Assembly: GCF_012163155.1 (NCBI RefSeq) | Contig: NZ_JAAVUN010000017.1 | Location: 1-64,000, forward strand | DNA length: 64,000 nucleotides | Reading direction: 5' to 3' | DNA from: Kocuria subflava | Lineage (GTDB): Bacteria > Actinomycetota > Actinomycetes > Actinomycetales > Micrococcaceae | Part shown: positions 58,575 through 64,000 of the stretch, piece by piece | How positions within the stretch are numbered: the first letter of the stretch is position 1 | Layout of the letters: each line of letters opens with the position of its first letter | Notes under the pieces: model-generated | Database searches by the model: none | What the model was told of the DNA's origin: nothing | The model's input: only the letters and a program-made list of their open reading frames with translations | Program-made: the position numbers and the translations under genes

Positions 58575-58598
58575 GGTTTCTCCTTGGTTTTCAGATCC

Positions 58599-58660
58599 CG
58601 CCGAGCAGTGGGTTGTGCCGCTCATCAGCGCTGATGGGCGGCACAACCCACTGCTCGGCG
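58599..58660 (-). terminator. very long perfect hairpin inside the acyl-CoA cluster
   Basis: Perfect 23-bp arms (58599-58621 and 58638-58660). The 16-nt loop contains a smaller palindrome (TCATCAGCGCTGATG). It lies between two codirectional genes, 13 nt behind the upstream stop. It probably terminates or attenuates transcription and splits the cluster in two. Confidence 0.75.
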
Positions 58661-58672
58661 GAGGCGTGAGGT

Positions 58673-59881
58673 TCAGACGAAAGCGGATTGCCCTGTGATG
58701 GCGCGTCCCACAATCAATGAGTTGATTTCGTAGGTGCCTTCATAGGTGTAGAGGATTTCAACATCGTTGAAGACTTTGGAGATCTCGTAATCGCGTAGCA
58801 CTCCGTTGCCACCCATCAACCCCCTGGCCACGGACACGGCCTCCCGTGCGGAGGACGTGGTGGTGGCCTTGGCCAACGCGGCGTGGACCATCTGGAACCC
58901 GCCGTCCTCCTGCAGCTGGACCAGGCGAACCATCAGTGCCATGGAGGTTGAAAGCCCGGCCATCATCCGGGACAGAGCATCCTGGACCAGTTGGAATTTG
59001 GCCAATGGGCGGTCGAACTGCTTGCGTTCCAAAGCATAGTCCCGAGCGATTTCAAAGGCCGCCATTTGCGCGCCGACCCCCTGCCACCCCACCCAGGCGC
59101 GGGAGTCACGCAGTTTCACGTTGGCGGCATCGAACCCCTCGCCACCGGGCATCAAGTTCTCCCCCGGAATGCGCACGCCGTTCAAACTGATGTCTGCGTT
59201 CTGCATGATGCGCAGGCCCATTTTGCGTTCGATCTTGGTGGCGGTGAATCCCGGGCGGTCGGTCTCCACCAGGAACGCCTTGGCCTGCCCGTCGGCTGCG
59301 TCCCGCGCCCAGACGATCGCAAAGTCCGCGAAGGTTCCGGCCCCGATCCACCGCTTGGCCCCGGTGATGACCCATTCGTCTCCGTCACGCTGGGCGGTGG
59401 TCTCCAGTCCACCGGCAATGTCCGATCCGTGCTCCGGTTCCGTCAAGGCAAAACAGCCCACGGCCTCAAAGTTCTTCAGCTTCTCCAACCAACGATCCTT
59501 CTGCTGATCGGAGCTGAGTTCATGAACCAAACCCAGAATGAGCTCGTTGTGAATGCCCACCAGGGCGCTCAGGGAGATGTCCGCACGCGCAACCTCCGCG
59601 TACACCAGCCCGATGAACAGCCGGCTGTGACCGGAGAGCACCAGATTTCCCAGGCCCGCCCTGGCCAGGACAGGCAACAGGTGGAAGGGGAATTCCTCCC
59701 TGTCCCAAAACTCCCCCACGGCCGGACGGATCTCACGGGAGAGGATTTCGCGGATGGAATGGAGTTTGTTGCGTTCGTCGTCGTCCAGGAGGTGTTCGAC
59801 GTGGAAGAGGTCCACCTCCGGGTGGGCAATGCCCACCTGACGCTCAACCACGGGAGATTCGCCGCGCATGACCGGGGGCAT
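58673..59881 (-). CDS. acyl-CoA dehydrogenase
   Basis: Second FAD acyl-CoA dehydrogenase of the cluster, 402 residues from ATG 59881 (an in-frame GTG lies 21 nt upstream). Blocks are CFALTEPEHGSDIAGGLETTA, ITGAKRWIGAGTFAD, RKQFDRPLAKFQLVQDAL, RGLMGGNGVLRDYEISKVFNDVEILYTYEGTYEINSL, with the catalytic Glu in YEGT. It resembles the glutaryl-CoA/peroxisomal acyl oxidase-like branch. It is divergent from the TetR gene, with a palindrome at 59981 between them. Confidence 0.9.
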   Translation of the reverse strand: MPPVMRGESPVVERQVGIAHPEVDLFHVEHLLDDDERNKLHSIREILSREIRPAVGEFWDREEFPFHLLPVLARAGLGNLVLSGHSRLFIGLVYAEVARADISLSALVGIHNELILGLVHELSSDQQKDRWLEKLKNFEAVGCFALTEPEHGSDIAGGLETTAQRDGDEWVITGAKRWIGAGTFADFAIVWARDAADGQAKAFLVETDRPGFTATKIERKMGLRIMQNADISLNGVRIPGENLMPGGEGFDAANVKLRDSRAWVGWQGVGAQMAAFEIARDYALERKQFDRPLAKFQLVQDALSRMMAGLSTSMALMVRLVQLQEDGGFQMVHAALAKATTTSSAREAVSVARGLMGGNGVLRDYEISKVFNDVEILYTYEGTYEINSLIVGRAITGQSAFV

Positions 59882-59980
59882 GGGAACTCGCTTTCTGATC
59901 ACCTGGCTCTGAAGCGTGCCTGTGGGCGCGGCTGGTCAGAGCGGTGGGGAGTCAAGAGTGGTTAGTGATCCAGCTCACCT

Positions 59981-60004
59981 GTACGATAACGGCATGAATC
60001 GTAC
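59981..60004. promoter_or_regulatory. candidate TetR operator
   Basis: Perfect inverted repeat GTACGAT, 10 nt, ATCGTAC, in the gap between the acyl-CoA dehydrogenase gene and the divergent TetR gene. Length and position are normal for TetR autoregulation. Confidence 0.65.
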
Positions 60005-60010
60005 TGTGCA

Positions 60011-60616
60011 ATGGGTCAACTTCACTCCGGGATCCGGCCCGTGACGCTCACCCAACGGCAACAAGAGGTTTTCGGCCACCTCCGCACCATGTTCCTGGCG
60101 GAGGGTTTTGCGCACTTCACCATCGACGCCGCCGCAGCTCGGCTGCAGTGCTCAAAGTCCACGATCTATGCGCTGGGCCGCACCCGCGAGGAGTTGATTC
60201 GTGCGGTTCTGGTGCACTTCTTCAAGGGCGTCACTGCGGTGACCAATGCTGCACTGGCCCAGCCCGGCTCCGTAAGTCAGCGCCTGATAGCATACCTGGA
60301 GACCATGGCGCGGGCCCTGGAACCGGCCTCCGCGCAGTTCATGCGGGATGTTGCCACCTCCCCCAGCGCATCCCAGGTTTATGCCACCAACACCAAAGCC
60401 GCCACGGCCAAACTGCGCGAACTGTTGGATCAGGGTGTGACCACGGGAGAGTTCCGCCCCGCGCCCACTGCTTTGGTGGCGGAAATCATCGCCTCCGCCA
60501 TGGACAGCATCCAGCAGCGCACGATTCAGCACGGATCCGGTGATGCGTCGTCGTACAAGGCACTGGGCGAGTTGATAGTGAACGGAGTGGCCACACCCGC
60601 ACACCTTGTCAACTAA
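60011..60616 (+). CDS. TetR-family regulator
   Basis: A 201-residue regulator. The HTH is TLTQRQQEVFGHLRTMFLAEGFAHFTIDAAAARLQCSKSTIYALGRTREELIRAVL. The C-terminal part is a helical ligand domain with ARALEPASAQFMRDVATSPSA. ATG 60011 may not be the real start: GTG 60041 (MTLTQRQQ) fits the family better. A 16-codon leader frame from ATG 59994 ends at TGA 60042-60044, overlapping that GTG in the GTGA manner of coupled genes. It probably represses the flanking acyl-CoA genes. Confidence 0.88.
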   Translation: MGQLHSGIRPVTLTQRQQEVFGHLRTMFLAEGFAHFTIDAAAARLQCSKSTIYALGRTREELIRAVLVHFFKGVTAVTNAALAQPGSVSQRLIAYLETMARALEPASAQFMRDVATSPSASQVYATNTKAATAKLRELLDQGVTTGEFRPAPTALVAEIIASAMDSIQQRTIQHGSGDASSYKALGELIVNGVATPAHLVN

Positions 60617-60710
60617 TAGGAAGTCCAAATAGTCTGCCTGTGACTCCGATCACAACTTTTGCTGACCAGGCGTGTTCCACCCTGGGGCAACCGAACGGGA
60701 GCAGGACGCC

Positions 60711-62492
60711 ATGACATCCGAGGCCACTTCCACCACTGAAGGCAATTCCGTCACGGAGCGTTTTCGCGCGGCACGCGACCAACTCTTGAGCTTGCGCACA
60801 GACCTCAATGGCGCCCACCGTGATTTTGAATGGCCCCGTTTCAGCCACTTCAACTTTGCCTACGACTGGTTCGATCAGATTGCAGCCGGTCCACGTGGCG
60901 AGCAGGAGGCCCTGGTCCTGGTGGAGCAGGACGGCTCCTCCACTCGGCGTACCTACAAACAACTCTCCGAACGATCCTCCCAGGTGGCAGCGTGGCTGGA
61001 GAGCATCGGTGTCAAGCGCGGGGACCACGTGCTGCTCATGCTGGGCAACCAGGTGGAGCTGTGGGAAGCCATGCTGGCTTGCACCAAGTTGGCTGCGCGC
61101 CTGATTCCCACCACCGTGATGCTCGGGCCATCCGATCTTGCCGATCGCATTGAACGCGGCCGCGCCTCCTGGGTGATCACCACCGCCGTGCAGGCCCCCA
61201 AGTTCAACGCCGTCCCCGGGGATTTCTCCGTCATCACCATCGGTGAGGCCACCGGCGAGCGCGTGCCCGGTCACGACGGCGAACACCAGCACCCCGAGCA
61301 CGACTGGGCTGATTCCTTCGGTGCACCCGCAGACTTCAGCCTGTCGGAGCCAACCGCTGCGGATGAAACCCTGCTGCTGTACTTCACCTCCGGGACCACC
61401 TCCAAGGCCAAGTTGGTGGAGCACACCCACACCTCCTACCCCGTGGGGCATCTCTCCACCATGTACTGGATCGGCCTGGAACCGGGAGACGTACACCTGA
61501 ACGTGGCCTCCCCGGGGTGGGCCAAACACGCCTGGTCCAACTTCTTTGCACCGTTCATTGCCGAGGCCACGGTGTTCCTCTACAACTACGGACGCTTTGA
61601 CCCCAAAGCCCTCATGCAGCAAATGGACAAGGAGGGTGTCACCAGCTTCTGCGCGCCTCCCACGGTGTGGCGCATGCTGATCCAGGCTGATCTGACGCAG
61701 CTGAAGACCCCGCCACAGAAGGTGGTTGCCGCTGGTGAACCGCTGAACCCTGAGGTCATCGCCAAGGTGCAGCGGGCGTGGGGCACCCAGATCCGGGATG
61801 GGTTCGGCCAGACCGAATCCTCCCTGCAGATTGCCAACACTCCTGGACAGCCGGTCATCCCCGGAGCCATGGGCAGGGCTTTGCCGGGTTACGACGTCGT
61901 GCTGATTGATCAGGTGACCGGGCAGGAATCTGCCACGGAAGGGGAGCTGTGCCTGCGCCTGGACCCGCGGCCCGTGGGGCTCACCCCCGGTTACTGGGGA
62001 GACGAAGCCAAGACCGCTGAAGCGTTCCGGGACGGGCTGTACCACACGGGCGACGTCGTGAGCAGGGCCGATGACGGCGTGATCACCTACGTGGGGCGTG
62101 CGGACGATGTGTTCAAGGCTTCCGACTACCGCCTCTCCCCGTTTGAACTGGAGTCCGTGGTGATTGAGCACCAGGCCGTGGCTGAAGTTGCCGTGGTGCC
62201 CTCACCTGACCCCATTCGCCTGGCGGTCCCCAAGGCGTACGTTGCCCTGGCCAACGGGTACGAACCCACGGAGGAGACCGCCCGCAGTATCCTCCAGCAC
62301 TGCCGCGACGGCTTGGCGCCCTACAAGCGCATCCGGCGCCTGGAGTTCTTTGAACTGCCCAAGACCGTTTCCGGCAAGATCCGCCGCGTGGAGTTGCGCA
62401 AGCGCGAAGGCGAAATTCACGACGACGCCGGTACCCCCACCGGCGGGCAGGAGTACTCGGACGTGGACCTGCTGCAGAACACCAATGACTGA
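60711..62492 (+). CDS. acyl-CoA synthetase (AMP-forming)
   Basis: A 593-residue AMP-binding ligase that activates a carboxylic acid to its CoA ester. The P-loop is LLLYFTSGTTSKAKLVEH near residue 223, later blocks are DGFGQTESSL and YHTGDVVSRADDGVITYVGRADDVFKASDYRLSPFELES, and the catalytic Lys is in LPKTVSGKIRRVELR near residue 565. It resembles medium-chain (ACSM/MbcS-like) synthetases rather than acetyl-CoA synthetase. ATG 60711 follows GGGAGCAGGA. It overlaps the MarR gene by 8 nt and probably provides substrate for the acyl-CoA dehydrogenases nearby. Confidence 0.92.
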   Translation: MTSEATSTTEGNSVTERFRAARDQLLSLRTDLNGAHRDFEWPRFSHFNFAYDWFDQIAAGPRGEQEALVLVEQDGSSTRRTYKQLSERSSQVAAWLESIGVKRGDHVLLMLGNQVELWEAMLACTKLAARLIPTTVMLGPSDLADRIERGRASWVITTAVQAPKFNAVPGDFSVITIGEATGERVPGHDGEHQHPEHDWADSFGAPADFSLSEPTAADETLLLYFTSGTTSKAKLVEHTHTSYPVGHLSTMYWIGLEPGDVHLNVASPGWAKHAWSNFFAPFIAEATVFLYNYGRFDPKALMQQMDKEGVTSFCAPPTVWRMLIQADLTQLKTPPQKVVAAGEPLNPEVIAKVQRAWGTQIRDGFGQTESSLQIANTPGQPVIPGAMGRALPGYDVVLIDQVTGQESATEGELCLRLDPRPVGLTPGYWGDEAKTAEAFRDGLYHTGDVVSRADDGVITYVGRADDVFKASDYRLSPFELESVVIEHQAVAEVAVVPSPDPIRLAVPKAYVALANGYEPTEETARSILQHCRDGLAPYKRIRRLEFFELPKTVSGKIRRVELRKREGEIHDDAGTPTGGQEYSDVDLLQNTND

Positions 62493-62994
62493 AGCGGCAG
62501 GCAGCACCGGCGACCCCATAGACCAGGCACGGCGGAACTGGGAGCAGCGGGGCTGGAGCGCAGCGGCACCGGGGATGGCCACCGTCACGGCCATCTTCCG
62601 CACCCAGCAGATCCTACTGACCCGCATTGACCAGGCACTGCGCCCGCATGGGCTGACGTTCTCCCGGTACGAGCTGTTGGCGCTCCTGCAGTTCACCCGC
62701 TCCGGTGCCCTGCCCATGAGCAAAGCCAGCGCCCGCCTGCAGGTCCACCCCACCTCCGTGACCAACACGGTGGACCGCCTGGAGGCAGCCAGGTTGGTCC
62801 GCCGCGTGGCCGACCCCGCCGACGGCCGCGGCCGCCTGGTGGAAATCACCGACGCCGGCCGGGAGCTGGTCACTGCGGCAACACCAGGTCTCAATGCGGT
62901 GTTCGAAGACGTTGGCATGCCACCCGAGGACCTGGAGGCCATCTACCGGGCACTCAAAACGTTTAGGCAGGCCACAGGGGATTTTGAGGCGTGA
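62485..62994 (+). CDS. MarR-family transcriptional regulator
   Basis: A 169-residue MarR regulator. The winged HTH is LTFSRYELLALLQFTRSGALPMSKASARLQVHPTSVTNTVDRLEAARLVRRVADPADGRGRLVEITDAGREL. The start ATG lies inside the end of the synthetase gene (overlap 62485-62492), so the two are co-translated. It probably responds to an acyl-CoA or acid and tunes this operon. Confidence 0.92.
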   Translation: MTEAAGSTGDPIDQARRNWEQRGWSAAAPGMATVTAIFRTQQILLTRIDQALRPHGLTFSRYELLALLQFTRSGALPMSKASARLQVHPTSVTNTVDRLEAARLVRRVADPADGRGRLVEITDAGRELVTAATPGLNAVFEDVGMPPEDLEAIYRALKTFRQATGDFEA

Positions 62995-63196
62995 GAGCTG
63001 TGGCACGATACACATCATGTGCCTCGGCCAGCACCTGACCACGAATAGAGTCGTGGACGGCCCTTCTGGCGACCACATGAACTGGACTGCCAAAAGTAGC
63101 GTCAGCTCCTCAGCGACGGACTCGATCGCCCATCCCAAGCGGGACAGCCGGCACCATGAGGTCACGTCCTCGAGGCTTCCTCACCCAGTCGGAGGG

Positions 63197-63241
63197 GATG
63201 CTGGTGGTGTGCATCAAGTATTGGTGCACACCACCAGCATC
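63197..63241. terminator. hairpin downstream of the small membrane protein gene
   Basis: Perfect 17-bp arms (63197-63213 and 63225-63241) with an 11-nt loop. It lies 15 nt past the stop codon (63256) of the leftward gene and about 200 nt behind the MarR gene, so it can end transcription from either side. The rest of the 62995-63255 gap shows nothing else. Confidence 0.75.
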
Positions 63242-63255
63242 TCCTGAAAAATGGG

Positions 63256-63543
63256 TCAGATGGCCGCGATTGCCACAGGAAGCACAAGACTTCCGAATAT
63301 GGCCAGAACAATCGCGATGAGGGAATTAAAGGGAGTTTTCCGATCCCATTGCAGACCCAGATACAGGCCGGATAAACCAGCGGCGATGAAAATTCCAGCG
63401 ACGACAGCGTAAATATCGAATCCCGACAAGTCGCGATATACGCTTACGCCGGTGAACATCACACCAGCACCAATCATCAGAACGGCCACGGATACTAAAT
63501 TGTACCCCTTGATCGCACTCTTCTTGTGGTTAAGTTGATTCAT
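63256..63543 (-). CDS. small three-helix membrane protein
   Basis: A 95-residue protein, not recognised. Three hydrophobic segments stand out: about 15-34 (YNLVSVAVLMIGAGVMFTG), 43-63 (DIYAVVAGIFIAAGLSGLYLG) and 73-94. The N-terminus is basic (MNQLNHKKSAIK). A GGAG site precedes the ATG. It starts 22 nt after the secreted protein gene, on the same strand. That pairing and the size suggest an immunity or partner role, but this is inference. The DNA is visibly AT-richer than the surroundings. Confidence 0.7.
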   Translation of the reverse strand: MNQLNHKKSAIKGYNLVSVAVLMIGAGVMFTGVSVYRDLSGFDIYAVVAGIFIAAGLSGLYLGLQWDRKTPFNSLIAIVLAIFGSLVLPVAIAAI

Positions 63544-63565
63544 GGCAAATCTCCGTCAACGATTA

Positions 63566-64000
63566 TCAGCAGGCCGCCAAGCTGCCGCCCGTAAGGATTG
63601 CAGTCGTCACAACACCCCCAGCGGCCGCAACAGCCGCTGCAGGAGGAGCCACAGCGGTTACGCCCGCCGCAGCCCAGAGAACGGTATTGGCCATACCAAC
63701 TCCTGCGAACATGTAATCACAGGTGTTCGCGCTAGCCGTCGCCATGGGCGCCCCGACCTGACTCCCTGGCGCCCTGCCGAGCTCCTCTTGCACTTCAGCC
63801 ATGGTGGTCTCCCCAATGAGAGATGAACCAGCAAACAGCTGAATATCGTTCGTCACCTGATCCCATACGATGCGAACTTCAGTGCCATCTGCGGGAACCA
63901 CTGTCTCCGTCACCACGGCGTCATTTACTTCGCTACTGGAAACCGAAGTCTCCGATGCATTCACATCTGCATTGGCGGGCGTCACTCCGCCCAAAATTCC
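63566..64000 (-). CDS. secreted Ala/Gly-rich protein, truncated at window edge
   Basis: The frame is open to the right edge of the window, so the start is missing. The visible 145 residues begin GILGGVTPANADVNASE, which looks like the end of a signal peptide with cleavage after ANA. A Ser/Thr/Val/Glu-rich propeptide-like part follows (SVSSSEVNDAVVTETVV). The C-terminal 53 residues are strongly hydrophobic, running from TCDYMFAGVGMANTV to GGSLAAC, with one Cys near each end. No family is recognised. The form, together with a small membrane partner, recalls secreted antimicrobial peptides. Confidence 0.65.
   Translation of the reverse strand, partial: GILGGVTPANADVNASETSVSSSEVNDAVVTETVVPADGTEVRIVWDQVTNDIQLFAGSSLIGETTMAEVQEELGRAPGSQVGAPMATASANTCDYMFAGVGMANTVLWAAAGVTAVAPPAAAVAAAGGVVTTAILTGGSLAAC

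Noticed and set aside
60609-62171. Minus-strand open frame of about 520 codons opposite the acyl-CoA synthetase
   Set aside because: The opposite strand has all motifs of the AMP-binding family; this frame has none.
62995-63196. Short ORFs in the gap behind the MarR gene, considered as mobile-element remnants
   Set aside because: No motif, no inverted repeats at ends and no ribosome sites; only the hairpin at 63197 is supported.

Overview
The window comes from a high-GC Gram-positive bacterium, most likely an actinobacterium of the Micrococcales. This is inferred from GC-rich coding with frequent GTG/TTG starts, a dimethylglycine oxidase very like the Arthrobacter enzyme, a DUF664 DinB-like protein of the kind linked to mycothiol chemistry, IclR/MocR/WYL regulators, and terminators that are long perfect hairpins without U-tracts. 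No rRNA, tRNA, CRISPR array or insertion sequence was seen. Most of the window is nitrogen and osmolyte catabolism.

Layout. 1-2264: alanine dehydrogenase and a degraded CPBP membrane protease. 2259-20092 (minus strand): a urea-use locus in two parts, an ABC urea importer (urtABCDE, 15134-20092) and a urease operon with nickel permease (ureAB-ureC-ureE-ureF-ureG-ureD-nicT, 2259-8568). They are separated by about 6.5 kb of defence-type DNA: a three-gene methylase/methylase/GIY-YIG-helicase restriction module and an AAA ATPase (DUF4143) preceded by tandem repeats. 20397-26536: a guanidino-acid (arginine transaminase type) catabolic cluster that would release urea. It shows several lesions: an amber codon and an out-of-frame poly-C start in the decarboxylase, a frameshift plus internal deletion in the symporter, and an ATC where the start codon of the ureohydrolase should be.

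26577-33158: a three-component Rieske oxygenase, an IclR regulator with two matching operator palindromes, and a dimethylglycine oxidase, together a likely glycine-betaine demethylation route. 33304-37735: an aminotransferase, then pdxST with a divergent MocR/PdxR regulator. 37858-44275: gcvP-gcvT-gcvH-sdaA behind a tandem glycine riboswitch. The betaine genes would deliver sarcosine/glycine, and the cleavage system plus serine dehydratase would take glycine towards serine and pyruvate. 44397-50134: WYL regulator, two DinB-like proteins, a zinc alcohol dehydrogenase overlapping a nitronate-monooxygenase-like gene, and fructose-bisphosphate aldolase.

50351-54905: a PelF-like glycosyltransferase, a PelG-like membrane exporter and a putative glycoside hydrolase, a reduced Pel-type exopolysaccharide locus. 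55297-56527: TrmH-type RNA methyltransferase and pyrE. 56552-62994: an acyl-CoA catabolic module (two acyl-CoA dehydrogenases, SDR, TetR, acyl-CoA synthetase, MarR). 63256-64000: a small three-helix membrane protein and an edge-truncated secreted Ala/Gly-rich protein with a bacteriocin-like look. A family of four 70-bp palindromic intergenic repeats (1387, 20287, 50267, 55231) runs through the window.
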